This document shows, in pieces, positions 47,297 to 60,011 of a DNA stretch of 64,000 nucleotides. The stretch covers positions 23,534,153 to 23,598,152 of the forward strand of contig NC_134028.1 of the NCBI RefSeq assembly GCF_964204645.1, written 5' to 3'. The position numbers were made by a program, and so were the translations under genes. Below the pieces are notes generated by a model. It did no database searches and had not been told where the DNA came from. It saw only the letters and a list, made by a program, of their open reading frames with translations. The stretch's first letter is position 1, and each line of letters begins with the position of its first letter. Source of the DNA: Tubulanus polymorphus (taxonomy: Eukaryota; Nemertea; Palaeonemertea; Tubulaniformes; Tubulanidae).

Positions 47297-50200
47297 AGAC
47301 AGGTAATCACTGTGAATACCGCTTGATATTAGAAATCATACAAGGCTTGATTTATACGATTCTTAAGAGTATCTTCTCAGGATACGAGATCCTCAATTGT
47401 CAGTATCCCACATCAAAGGCTTTTGATACAATATTTATACAAATCTAGACAGTATCCTCTTTGGATACGGGACGCTCCATTGTCATCCCGCATCATAGTT
47501 TGATGATTTTACAGTTTGCCTTTGATGTAAGTTTCTAATCAAGAAAGCGCACAGCACAGAATGAGATTAAACATCTCCAAAAGTCGGGTCTTGATTTGAG
47601 ATGAATTATTGAATTTTGTTTCAGGATGGTGGAAACGATGTTGAATCGACTGTGAATACGTGAACTGTTCGACTTTCAAAACGACTGCTGAAATTCGACT
47701 TCGGGACTTCGAAATCTCAGCTACCCTTTCTTTATCCTTATCATTTCAAAGAATAAGTATCTATCCCTTCAGGTCCTTATATTAGTATTAGTATCCCTCT
47801 CGATGGGTCTTTTTCATCAGAAATACAGTATTGGTAGACGATATGAATTGCACTGTTGTAGTAGCATCTCCACTTGAGAATACAAACAGCTGATGTTCAT
47901 CAAGGGTACGGGTATTCTTAAAGAGCTCTGTTAATTAGTCCTCAAATACAGATCAAGTGATGTTAGACAATGTATGTGCATTTGCTATGTAGGGAGTATT
48001 GTGTATTGTCTCTTATTGCGTAAAGGTAGAAATTGATCCGCACTGAAATCTATATCAAAAGTTGCCAGCTCTTATATGTCAATTGATTATGTCATATCGT
48101 TTGCACGAGTTTGAAGAGTTAGTTGGATTATGCCTAATCCGTTGACTGTCAAGCATGTATATAGACTGTAGATAGCTGTTAATTCACGCATTCTAACTTG
48201 TGTTGAATATGTTGTCACATGAAATGTCGTTACATTTGATTTTCGTTAACCCCTTCAGTGCTGACTATAGTTATTACCCGAAAGAGCTGGAGATAATTTG
48301 AAAATTCCATCTCGCTGTGTGGAAAAACGGGCACACCGCTATTATGCGTCTACACCGCGGCGCGTATCGTTTGTTACTAATATTTCATGGTGCTGCCATC
48401 TTTCAATTGATAAAATCTAATTACTGATGATATCAATACGCCGTGATGCGGTATACTAGCAAAGCCCATCACCGATTTATACACCGCAATAGTGTAGATG
48501 CCCCGAAAGGGTTAATCGATTTTTGCCAATACTCGATACATGTATTAAGTGTTCGGTCAATATCCCTGGATATTTCCTGGTCAAATTGATCACCTTTTAC
48601 TAACTCAGGTGGCTATACGAAATGAGTATTGTAAAAGGATGTGTCGAAAAGTTATTCTAGCCATTACTTAACAGTCTCTTAGGTCATTTACAGTAAAGTA
48701 TTAACTCTTCGGTATTGAATATTGTGAAATGATCCGTGCATATTTTGTAAATAGAAACATGACATTAGCGTGTGGTATGTGTGCATTCTAAATGTGCCAG
48801 TAGATGTGAAAAAGACGATTTTATATTCTGAAAATACAAAAGCAACTCCCCTTGCACCCTATATATGTATACTTACTGCGTTACTAGTATAGTAACCTCT
48901 GGCAGAAATCGGAGATTGATAATTTCGAGAAAACGTAGCAATATATTTTTCTATCTATTCATATTTTATATGTTTAAGTACGTAAAAAACCAACAACAAT
49001 AATATCGTAGTTTTAGACTTATGCAAATAAGAATTAATCTCAAAAGATACATCTATATATTCATGTGTTAACGAGTGTCGGTGTCGACCTATTACTCGTT
49101 TCAAAACCCGAAATATTCATGAGATGAACTACAAAAAAATGTGCTGTTGTTGTTAATTCATGGCTGTTCTGTGAATTATTGAAAGCTTTATCTTCGAAAT
49201 TTGTATATAATCCTATTGTTCGGTAATGTGTTGTGACTTCGCTGAACTTTAAACAATCTATTCAGTGATCAGGTCTGTATGGTCTAGGTTGTGTTAATGC
49301 GTTTTCAATTACAGTTATATAAAACCAATTGAATTTAGGTCTACTGAAATCCATTTGAGCTATGTGTGTATGTGCATAGTCTGTATCTAATTATTCAGCA
49401 AAGCCTGGATTTCCTGGCGGTGTCCTATATCAAAACACAAGGTTTATAATCTATGATCTAATCGTATATTGTGGTGTAGATAGATATGAATAACAGGTTG
49501 GGGTTTTATGATATTCACGATTAATGATTTCTATCGGACTCCATCTGTTTCAATGTAATCATTTTTGAAAATCAAAAGGACACGTATATGTAAAACCTAC
49601 ATTTTTCTGTATACAGGAATAATGTCTGGCTGATGTATTAGTAACCTATTCATTGCCTCGAAAATGGAGCCTTTGGTATTTTGGACTACGAAAAACGAAA
49701 TTTCGAATATATCAACTATAATATGGATACAGAGTGTAGATAAATGATGCCGCAATTATTGATCTGTTTCTCTGAAGATGGAATTTAGACTGTAATAATA
49801 ATTAACTTAAGATATGATCCATTGTAGGATCGTTCATCATCTTCTACACATCCATCTGTCTGAACATAGTTGATAAAATGTATTATGTCGAAAACGGAAT
49901 TGGACAGAAAAGTACAAGTAGTCTGTCCAAGCTGATTCTTACTCAATTCCTTTGACCTTTCAGTGAATACACATCTTTTCTTTACTCTTCATGTTATATA
50001 TTTTGTCAAGGGCTTTAACTGTCTCCACTTTATCAAAAAGCCAATAATTCAAACTATTTGTACACATACAAATCAGTGATATTTGACATTCAAATTTTAT
50101 AGTTTATTGTCTCTGTACAACAGTAAGATCACTTATTTATGTAGCGTGTGTAACTTGTATTATGTATTATTTAGTGTGTTCATTCTTGATGTATTTATAC

Positions 50201-51256
50201 TTAGTTAAATAGCATAGAATGCTTAAATTGATTTGACGATTTTGTTCATGCATTGCAATTATTAATTATATCATCACTTTTTACAGTAGATTGAGCAATT
50301 TCCACCTCGATTTCTGCAGCTGATAGTTCTTACCCCCCCCCCCCTATATGTATTATAATGGTATGTTAGCTATTTTGCAAAATATCTAATTTATATGTAA
50401 ATGGTTGAGGCATTGTCACAATGTTTGGCAGCTTGTTGACTAAAATGTAAAAAAAATAAAATAAAATACTTGGCATATATTTATGTAGCTTTCTTATCAA
50501 TTGTCTGGAATGAAGCCAATGAAGATAAGTTACTGGGCAGCAGCGGATCCATTGACTATTTGTGAAGGTCTTGCGACACATTTTAGGGTATCCTCTATCA
50601 TCGAAGATGGCGGGGTATTAGCAATTAAGGCGTTCCTTTCAAAGTTTGCGGTTGGTGAGATGCATTTATAGCATTTCCGTGAGGAAAACCTTTCTGACCA
50701 ATCATGTGAGAACAGTTTATAAGATTCCATATGATAAGGTAGTAAGAGATCATTCAGAAAAAGGGAACTGAAAACATTTGAGGATCTTACCTGTCGGGTT
50801 CAACTCAGGCAAAGGAGAGTTCTGCGGCTTTTACTGATTGCATGAATTTGAGAAAAAGACCTTTTCCACGCATCAGTATTCAACCTTTATTTACATTTTC
50901 GAAAAAATAAATTACAAACGATTTTATATATAAATTGATAATCGATCGTACTATAAAAATTCAGAGTAATAGTATCATATATCTTGTATCTTATATATCT
51001 TAATAGTATAGTATAATATCATCAAATTGATTCATAAATATCAAATGAGATTAGAACATATAGAAAAGGCATCACACATGTAGGTTCTGTTAAACAGGTT
51101 ATTCACTATCGTCTGAGACAAACTATTGACCAATATACATTCTGATCAATGCATCAAATATAGTTAATACTTCGATATTCTATAAAAATTATTGAGCAAT
51201 AGAAATGATATTAGTTCAAAATTTTCAATATAATTCAAAATTTCATCCGGATATCA
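47297..51256. other. Long 3' UTR/intergenic region after eEF2K
   Basis: A donor (GACAG|GTAATC) lies five bases after the eEF2K stop and an acceptor TTTGTTTCAG at about 47616-47625, so a 3' UTR intron of about 320 bp is likely. That intron has a degenerate doubling of about 95 bp (47365-47505). The rest is AT-rich and non-coding, with a piggyBac-like element at 48246-48515 and a run of C at about 50334-50344. AATAAA-type signals cluster near 50455-50465. No coding exon was supported on either strand. Confidence 0.55.
48246..48515. mobile_element. piggyBac-like MITE (copy 2)
   Basis: TTAA-CCCCTTCAGTGC at the left and CCCCGAAAGGG-TTAA at the right, with the same inner motif (GCGTCTACACCGCGGCGCG) as copy 1. 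Confidence 0.8.
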
Positions 51257-54200
51257 CTAGAACCAGTAAAGTGAGTCATTTTTGAAATAATAGTTGACAT
51301 CGAATGTCGGGGGGCCATCGAAGATTGGATTCAAGTTATCGATTCGATACATGGCTTCAACTTCTGGAGATGGGAATGTGTGGTTGCTCTTTCTCGCTGA
51401 AATCATGGAGAAGAAGAAGGAGAATTAATCTGATAGCTGATCTACTCAATCTTAGGCGAAAAAAAATTCATACCTTGTTTCTCATTTCTGCTGAGTTTAA
51501 AAGTTGACCCAGCCAGCCACCTATCTACCATGTACATTACTCATGATCAAAGCTAACAGACCCAACAGTTTTAAAAATGAACCGATCACAAATTTTATTG
51601 CAGTTTACAGAAGTGACCGGCCAAATTAGGAGAAACAAGGTACCGTACATGCATAATTCTTTAAGCCTTATTTTGAATAATACTGTTAAAACACTGTGTG
51701 TCCATGTGTAACAGTGATTTTCGATATAACAAAATCCACAGAACAAAGAGAAGAGAATCCGAAATGTTTCCTTGAGCAAATACCGCTAGTTAATTTGATA
51801 TTTCGATTATATCCTAGTCATCTTCAGCAATGCTTGTTTCAAATTGCTTACCTTCATTAACGAAAAAATCAGCGAAATATTGCGCAATGCGAATGGCATT
51901 AGGAGTGTGTGGAGATGTATGTTTACCATTCCAATCGTATACGTTTTTCTCTGGATGCCACTGAGTTCCGTAAAATGGATAGGAGATGGCTGGAAATGAA
52001 TTTCAAATATAAGACCTCATGGCACTTTCTACAATAGGTGCATGTAATTGTATGGTATAGTCAACCTCTCTGATAAACTGCCACCCCCACCTAAAGAGAA
52101 CATAACATCATGATCTATATTTTGTCTTAGAATTAGTAAATGAGCCCCTTATGTACCGCTGTCCTCTCTTAACAACAGGAATCCTAAATCACACATTTAT
52201 CAGGCAGTTTATCAGGGGTTGACAGTAGAATATTATAGTACCTTCCATCGTTGAGATGAATTCAACTCCCTTTCGGTCATAATTAGTGGATAACACTCTG
52301 AAGAAATCATGTAACTGTGGATATTGCTTGTATGTCTGAAAATTTACAAGGTAACTTATAGAATTATGCATTAATAAACACAAAAATACCTGTCAGCATC
52401 CATACGCAGGGTCGTACATAGCGTGGGCAATTGCCCCTCCCCAGAAATTTTGGAAAAGTGCCTTTTTTGCAGATTTCATTGTTATATCCAATAGAACTGC
52501 GCCCTTTTTCGGGTTTCTCTACCCCCCCCCCCCCAAAAAATTCAAATGCTAGGTATGGCCCGGTTACATACCTCTGGTAATAGCGCCCAATGATGGAAAT
52601 TAGCAGTAACGGCTTCTTTCTGAAGTATCCTCAATACATCACTCGGCAAATGAGAAAACATACGACTTTCAGTAGTGGCTCCTGTAATGAATTACATAAA
52701 CCGGATCAACATTTCCTATTCATGACACTAATTGCATCATGCACATTAGCAAGTTAGAAAGTGCAGTTTGTGAACGAAAAATGATAAAGCGTGCTTATCT
52801 AAAAACTCAGCGTGCAGTTATCATTTCGCTTATGAAAGCTCCCCAAAATCGAATCAATTACAGGTCAGTTTGAATTTACTGAAAGCATGGATGATATTAC
52901 CCGGTATCAACTCTGTACAAATTCATCCTCCCCGACAGGAATTCGAACCTGTTGACATCAAGAGACTCTGCCATGGTACGAATCCTGTCTGATCAGCTCA
53001 ATTGCACTATAAGCACAGGTTAGGCACGATGCCATGTCGCGATGCCATGAAGTTCGAATCCCTGCTGAGGGAGGACAAAGCTCCTATAAAAGCGAAGCAT
53101 GATTCGGTGAAATTTGCAGAAACTCCTTTTACCTTTAGAAAAATTTAGTGGCATTGCAATGTTCATAGCATCTGTTTTTAACAGAACATCTTTACCGAGA
53201 ACTAGTGCCGTTAGAAGTTGAAATCCCATACAAGTGCCCCACATCGGAAAAAATACACCTTTTTTATTTTCCTAAAATTCAGATGAAAGTCAGATGAGCT
53301 CCTCACCTGTGGTTACATTTAGAGGCAACGCAATATCTTCCGCGTCCGTAGCTTTGAGGATATACTTGCCAACCACCAATGCAGTTAACAACTCAAAACC
53401 GTTACAGGTACCCCACATAGGAAAAAAGTCCCCTCTCTCGTCGTGCGCCTACAAAAAGGGAGAAAAGGGTTGTGGGATGTTGCGTTCTTACCTTTCGAGA
53501 TGTTCAGTGGTATCGCATAATTTGATGCATGCGCTGCTTTAAGCACATTTTTACCGACAGCAAGAGCGGTAAAGAGTTCAAAGCCGAGACAAGTGCCCCA
53601 CATGGGGAAATAATCACCTTTTTTTCTAGCCTAAAACGAATGCATGTATTTAGCCAACTGATCGCTGAACTATCACGAAGAACAGGTACTTGACCTTCTT
53701 TTCCAGTTTCATTTGCACCGAAACCACAAGAAATGCAGATACGGAAAGAAATGTTAATAATTATCAAGACCAATTCTAGATATATGTTTAGATATTAAGA
53801 GAGAGCAAGAGAGAGAGAGGACAACAGATAGACTGTAGGGGTTATTTTTGTTTTAATTAAACGTGTAAATAAAAGAGGAAATAGTTTCATCAACCAACAT
53901 TCAAAATCAACATTTTAAGTTAGAATAAGCATAAATAGCAAGATAATATTAGACTTTTTAATGAACAGTTAAGCAAACTGAACTCTCGGTGCAAACCCTG
54001 ACAAATGATTATTTACCTGAACAGCCAATTTGAAGAATATTTGACCGATTCTTGCGTAACCAGAATTCACAATATCAACAGCACCTCCAGGGTATAGAAT
54101 TCTAAAAATAGAAATAACAACACTGGATTGATTAATACCATAGGCCTTATCAAAAATAGAATTCCCCAACAAGAAATAAACCAGGAAGTAATTATGGCCA

Positions 54201-54861
54201 TATAATACCGGTACTACATACCCATTCAAGTAAGAGAATAACTTTTCATAGTATTCCATGGGCTGGTTGATTCTGAAAATATAAGCGATATACAACAAAT
54301 ATTCAACTAAAAATATGGTTGTCTCTACCTAATGCAAGCCTACTTGATAGGAACCACATTAGCACCAGCCATTTGAAGATATTTCACATACGATGCAGGA
54401 ATGTAAGAATCGCCATGTTTCCAATTTGACTTGTCAGTTTCTTGTGCAGCAACCCCTAAAAAAATCATAGTCAGGTTTAACAGAGTTAGCCTGGGATGAT
54501 GCCTAGGGGCCAATTATTACAGAGGTAAGAAAAATACTCGATGAGTGAACTGATGGTGAACAACTGTTTAATTTTCTTATGTTCGGGGATTCAACTGGAC
54601 AATCCTAACGGATTTTTTGAATCCCCAGACAAACTTATGTTATAACGTTATAATCTGTTGTTTTTGTATTATATAAATGATCATATGTTTGTCAAATAAA
54701 TGAAAATGAAATGAAAATGAAATGACAAAGAAATAAACTATTTTAGGAAAACAATACAATAGCTACATTATTGTTGACTTACCAATGATTGGTCGTAAAT
54801 TCAAAGCAACTGCAGAGTTAAGGCAGTAACCCAGAGATAGAATTACTACAAACAGCTTCAT
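51257..54861 (-). CDS. ggh: Gamma-glutamyl hydrolase with three alternative catalytic exons
   Basis: Lysosomal or secreted cysteine peptidase that trims the polyglutamate tail of folates. Exons: 54783-54861 (signal peptide MKLFVVILSLGYCLNSAVA, then LRPIIG), 54344-54455, 54222-54272, 54017-54101 (YPGGAVDI), one of 53492-53630 / 53307-53448 / 53133-53271, 52572-52681, 52242-52335 (EFISTME), about 51850-51979 (WHPEKN), and the last exon ending at 51257. The three alternative exons each encode FPMWGTC plus the following GF and an ALxxGK helix, so each carries the nucleophile cysteine. All enter in phase 0 and leave in phase 1. The catalytic His in WHPEKN is single-copy. Length and domain order fit the family (about 320 residues). 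Confidence 0.92.
52915..53065. repeat. tRNA-derived (SINE-like) repeat pair in a GGH intron
   Basis: On the minus strand, TAGTGCAATTGAGCTGA resembles an A box and GGTTCGAATTCC, 60-70 bases on, a B box. On the plus strand a second B box (AGTTCGAATCCC) lies at 53047-53058. Neither forms a complete cloverleaf. The pair may be two facing SINE heads or remnants. Confidence 0.5.
53133..53630 (-). repeat. Three tandem homologous GGH exons (5a, 5b, 5c)
   Basis: 5a (53492-53630, 139 nt) has WGTCLGFELF; 5b (53307-53448, 142 nt) has WGTCNGFELL; 5c (53133-53271, 139 nt) has WGTCMGFQLL. Each has its own AG acceptor and GT donor. The gaps between them are only 43 and 35 nt, too short for normal splicing. 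Each exon length is 1 modulo 3, so including two or three breaks the reading frame. Confidence 0.9.
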
Positions 54862-55034
54862 TTTACAGCTACCCAACTGTTGTCACTAGTCACAGGACTG
54901 TCAACTGAGTGCAATGTGTCACGAGAAACCCTCGGTCATGACAGTAGGGAATCCGGAAGAGAATTCCAGTGTGGGATATCCCTCGAGGAAATCCCTTATC
55001 GAGGGAATCCCTTCAACGAGCTTACTAGGTCAAA
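54862..55034. promoter_or_regulatory. Bidirectional promoter of GGH and SRP68
   Basis: Only 173 bp separate the start codons of the two divergent genes. The interval includes both 5' UTRs; a GTCGTGACC/TCATGACAG-like palindromic area and CCCTCGAGGAAATCCCTTATCGAGGG lie in it. No TATA box is obvious. Confidence 0.7.
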
Positions 55035-58000
55035 ATGGCGGCTGGAAATGCTGGCGTGTTACAGGCGAATGACAGCGATAAACGGACTGATAAATCGGGG
55101 AAGACGAATGCTGCCGGTGTAGATAGTGAGTAGACTAATAGAACAATCCGTGATCTTTAATTAGAAACTAATGAGAAGTGATTCCGAGCCGCATACGTTC
55201 CGTAAACTCCACAGAAATGTTACCATCTGTTCTAAATAAAAAGTCCAGACCCAGTTCTAGTATTTTTAGTCTGTGCAACGTCCTTTCATCTAATTTCAGT
55301 TTTACGGTTGATAAAAGAAGCGCATCTACAACACGGTTTGAGACATGGAGATTATCAGCGTTACAGGTAAGAACTGAGGGATCAAAAGTTGCGGTTATTC
55401 AATTAAAACTTAGAAGTCAATCGGCTAAAGATTTCTCGATTATACATTTCCTAACTAACAGGAGTTACTGCGCCAGGAGAATACGACGTATTCGAAAATC
55501 GTTACATTTTCCTCAAGGCAACAAATATAAAGTACAACATAAAAAGATAACGGAGGATATGCTTAAAGACAGCAGGTATTGTAGGATGTTTGTTAGGCAA
55601 TATATTTTGTTTGGCTGAGTAAAAGAAATTTTGTTATATCTTTACTACTCTGAATTTTAGGTATCTATGTCTTCCTTTGATGGAGAGTGAGAGAGCTTGG
55701 AGCTACGCGATGCAGTTGAAATCTGAAGCTAATACGGAACCGAGAAAGAAATTTCATATGATATCTCGTTTGAAGAAGGCAGTTTCTCACGCGGATGATC
55801 TGGAGAAGCTTTGTAAAAGCGGACGCGTGGATGCTCGGACTAAATTAGAGGCACAGGTATACTATTACTTAACCCTTTCAGTGCTGACTAATCAATACCT
55901 TATAGTGCTGGAGATAATTTTAAAATTTTAAAAAATTCCACCATAGTGTGTTGAATAACGGGAATACCACTGCAGTGCGTCTACACCGCGGTGCAGTGTA
56001 TCGTTAGTTACAAGTATTTCACTATGTTTGACAGGTGTTGCCATTTTTCAAGAGAGATAATTACTAATTATTAATTACATCAATACACCACAGTGCAGTG
56101 TACTAGCAAAATCTGTCACTGATTTATACACCGCACTGCGGTGTAGACACACTGAAAGGGTTAACCATTTTTTAAAGGTTTTTTGATGGAATTTCTTATA
56201 TCTGGGGTCCTTCTCTTTGTCTAGGCTTACTCATCCTGGATGCAAGGTACTCTGTATTTCGAACAGGAGAATTGGAAACTGTGTATGGAGTTGTTTACTA
56301 AGGCAAAGTGAGTAATCAATAGTTCATAAGATGATAGATAGACTGATCTCAATGTAGATGCTGATGACAATTGATGACATGACAAGTTTATGGATCTGAC
56401 AGTTTTGAGATTTATCTAGATCCCAGTGTTCTCCATATAGTAGAATTTTAAGGAGCTGCATTCATTGTAAAGTGTATGACATCCTAACTGCTGAAGAAGC
56501 AAGGCTTTTGACCCCCAAAAAATACAGAAAATTCAGCTCAATTCTGGCGTAACCTTCTTCACAATAGCTCAATATGTTTCAAAACAATTATCAGCATTGA
56601 TGGAATATTGACATCCACTCTGGTGGGGGTAGCAGATATTTTATAAAGGGTGTCCGATTTTCAGAAGGGTAGATGTGAAAATGAAAGGGGTGGGCGCCCC
56701 TCCGAAACCTATGGAGGAGAACGCTGAATTCTTAAGAAAAAAAAATCTCATATCGTCGATTGTGCAATTTTTCGTTTACAATCGTTCCAGTAAATGATTG
56801 TGTACGTTGTATGGTATTTTGATTGTAGGACGATTTACGAGAAATTGTCGACTGCTTTCACCGAGGATCTACAGGTTCTGTATAAACAACGTGTGGAAGA
56901 GATCGCGCCGAATATACGTTACTGCGCTTACAACATCGGCGACAAGTCTGCCATCGACGATCTGATGCAGATGAGGCTGAAATCCGGTAAAGAAGATCTT
57001 CTGACGAGTCAAATAGATGTGAGTTTATAGTGAAATTGTTGTAGCGATCGAAAAAGGGAAAGATCCTAAAGGGTTAACTCATAGCGTTGCTTTTGGTCTT
57101 GACCTCTTGTTAATAAGATTGATTGTTTTGAAATTTCTGTCAAATTTTCAAATATAAGCACATTTTGGAAATTTCATTTCTAGTTATCATCTGACCTGAA
57201 CTGGCAAGCAACTGCTGGTTTGGGAGACAACTTAAGTTGTTTTAGCCCTTTCAGTGCTGACTAAATGATTCCCAAAAGCACTTGGAGATGTTTGAAATCT
57301 TTGAAAAAATATCACCCCTGTGTGTTGAATAATGGGCACTCTGTCGCTATAGCGTGTCTTCACCGCAGCAGGTGTATTGTTAGTTACGTATATTTCACAA
57401 GGTTTTGTACCATACTTTGATGCAGTGTAGAGGCAGTGTAAGGGTCAACGATAAAAGTCGGAATATTATTCTCTATTCAGGACTTGTTGACTCAAACTCG
57501 TGAAAAGCAGACAGCGACGTTATCGGAGGTTTCGTGGCGCGGTCATCAAATTCCGGTGAAAAACGAGAAGGTTCGATTGTTTCTGCTGTCAGTTCAGGCG
57601 AGCGAGAAAGAAATCAAAGAGGCGACGACGATCGACAGTAAAATCTCCGTCTATGAGAGCATGTTCAAAGAGTGTATAGATGCTTTACAGGCGTTGAGAG
57701 ATGAGCTGAAAAATGACCCTGTAAGTATCATCGTTTGATCGTAGAGAAATAGTTGGATGCTGGTAGTTGAACTGCAGGGGTCGGGTTGATACGAAAAATT
57801 GTTAAAGATCATGGCAGTGTATAAAAAATTCAAAAATCTGGTATATGTTGTAATAAATCTGGAAAGAGGCCAATTCAGGCTGGCCACTGATGAGGAAAAG
57901 CTGGAAAACTCAGGCAATCAGAAAAATCTTGAAAAATCAGGCAAAACTGACAAATTTTACCAAAGAAAAACCCTGGAAAACTCCGGGATTTCGTATAATG

Positions 58001-60011
58001 CTGGATTTGAAATTGTACGGATTCTCTGTGTTGTTCAGTCAAACCCCCGTGATGAAACCGGTAGTATTGTGTATTTCATGTCCATCTCGTTGATTTCAGA
58101 ATTTCAAAATCGCGCAAAAAGGCCAAAAAATCGAAGGTCAAGTTTCGAAGTTGCAAATGCTGCACACGTACGTCACGTATTTACGATTGACGAAAACGAT
58201 AGAACGCAATTTACTGATGATTCAAAATCTCGAAGAGGGACTTCATAGCAAAAAACAACAGCGCGAAGGGAAGAAAATACCGAAACCTCAGGATTTAGCC
58301 CGATTATATGAAATCATCGTTCAGGTCGGTATATAGCACATCAGATGCCATCATACACGCGTTTATGACCCGGGCAAAATTTGGCCTGTGTCAGGTTTAG
58401 ACCCTGAAAATTCAGGAAATAAGGAATTTTTAGTGTCTTGTTCTTGCTGGTGACAAGTAAGATAAGAAACAGGCCCCACTGAGAACTTCTTTTAATTCAA
58501 TCATCGAATTTTGGTCATGTATCTTATCATTTATCAGGGTACTCCCTGATCTATAAGAATGCCGAAAGTTGGGGATTTTGAATTCATGTAACTGTGTGTG
58601 AACAATGCTCGAAATTCCATGTCTTAACAACTAATTTTGTGTTTTCTTTCTAAAGAATCTTACCGATATACCAAATCTACCTGGGTTCGAAGACGATGAC
58701 TCGATACAGACCGAAGTAGATACTGAAATATTAGGATATAAAGCATTTAGGTTCGTGTGGCATCTTTCAAATTTCATCGACTGTTGTTTTATAATGTATA
58801 AATATGAATATTTGAGAATCAATTAGTCTAGGTGATCGAAGATAATAAATGCTGAAGAAACTAAAGTATACATCAAATTAATGAAAAGATAGAAATTTAG
58901 GCATTGAAATATTGAAACTTGTTTTGAAAAATTGCAGGTGTTTCTATATAGCAAAAACTTACGCCAGTGTGAAGAAATGGCCGGAGGCTCTAGCGTTATA
59001 CGAAAGGGTGCTAAAATATGCAAATCAGTCGTTAGCCGGTTACAAATCATTCAAGGACAGTAAGTCGGAAAAAGTGACGATAGCCGTGACGAAATTAAAT
59101 AAACTGGTGCAAACCGTCGATGGATTGAAATATTCGTGCCACGCCGCGAGTATTCTAGACGTAGATAATCTGACAGAGCAAACCGCGTCGATGTCAATTC
59201 AATCAAAGAAGGTAAGAAAAAAGCGCGAAATTTTTTTACGAAATGAGATGGATCTAAAAAATCAAAATACAGTTGACTCGTCGCTAGCCTCGGAACTCTC
59301 AGGACTGATAGATTCTCTCCAAAGTAGGATACAAATTCCGTGGCATTTGACTCGAGGGTAAATGCAGTGTAATGTACTGGACCCTGATTGCACAGTTTAT
59401 GGTTAAACAGGGTGGCACTTACCTGGAAATCAAGGAAAACACAGGGAACTTTTGTGAAATAGCTTTTAATCTGGGAACAGTCGGGGAAATTTTAGGAGAT
59501 TGCTAGATTGCTCGCGTAAAATCAAACAGTTTCCATCTATGTTTTACGTATTTTACTGTGTTAATTTCTAGCAAATCAGTCGGGGGAACAGCTTGCATGT
59601 CAGGGAATAGTCACGCTGAAAGTTAGTCAAATAAAAGTGGCCACACCGTAAAACATTTGACTGTAGTGTTTAATAAGTCCTATGATCTGTGACCAGGATC
59701 TCAATTCCACTGAGTCTACGATTGATAATTCATAGTTAGCGATCAACGTCTTCACGATATCTTCTCTGTATTTTTTTCAGCCACTGATTGATCGATTAGA
59801 CGAGTACGTTACCGACTCGTCGTTAACCGGCAAGAAACCAAATCTCGTACCGTTCCCGCCTGATTTCCAACCGATCGCGTGTAAACCGTTGTTCTTCGAT
59901 CTGGCGTTGAATCATCTAGAATTCCCGTCGCTAGATGATAAAGTCGAACAGAAGAGAGGCGGCGGTATTACCGGTTTCGTTAAAGGATGGTTGTGGGGCA
60001 GTAAAAAATGA
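55035..60011 (+). CDS. srp68: Signal recognition particle subunit SRP68
   Basis: Binds 7SL RNA and, with SRP72, forms the S-domain platform of the signal recognition particle for ER targeting. Exons: 55035-55125, 55300-55366, 55462-55575, 55661-55856, 56225-56307, 56829-57018, 57481-57720, 58100-58324, 58656-58750, 58938-59211, 59781-60011; phases agree throughout. The start is in a good context (AAAATGGCGGC). Conserved blocks: IKEAHLQHGLRHGDYQRYR in exon 2, the RNA-binding RRIRRIRKSLHF in exon 3, ERAWSYAMQLKSEANTEPRK, NIRYCAYNIGDKSAI, EVSWRGHQIPVK, and the SRP72-binding C-terminus PDFQPIACKPLFFDLALNH ending in GFVKGWLWGSKK. The donor after exon 8 (GTCGGT) is unusual. Introns contain two piggyBac-like elements. 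Divergent from GGH; convergent with the JmjC gene. Confidence 0.96.
55869..56164. mobile_element. piggyBac-like MITE (copy 3)
   Basis: TTAA-CCCTTTCAGTGC and CACTGAAAGGG-TTAA ends. Closely similar throughout to copy 1. In SRP68 intron 4. Confidence 0.85.
57241..57447. mobile_element. piggyBac-like MITE (copy 4, shorter and decayed)
   Basis: Left end TTAG-CCCTTTCAGTGC, right end CAGTGTAAGGG-TCAA. Internally shortened to about 200 bp, and the TTAA motifs are mutated. In SRP68 intron 6. Confidence 0.7.
57876..58040. mobile_element. Degraded CAGGGTGGCCAC-family repeat in an SRP68 intron
   Basis: Begins CAGGCTGGCCACTGA, followed by GGAAAACTCAGGCAATC and CCCTGGAAAACTCCGGG motifs like those of the 30190 copy. 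The right end was not found. Confidence 0.45.
59408..59648. mobile_element. CAGGGTGGCCAC-family repeat, most complete copy
   Basis: Left end CAGGGTGGCACTTACC, right end AAAAGTGGCCACACCG. The interior has the family landmarks GATTGCTAGATTGCTCGCG and CTATGTTTTACGTATTTTAC. About 240 bp, non-coding, in the last SRP68 intron. Confidence 0.7.

Noticed and set aside
51304-51507. Plus-strand open frame over the last GGH exon
   Set aside because: Antisense shadow of the conserved GGH C-terminus.
57799-58248. 149-residue open frame in the SRP68 intron and exon 8
   Set aside because: It is out of frame with SRP68 exon 8 and its first half is a degraded repeat.
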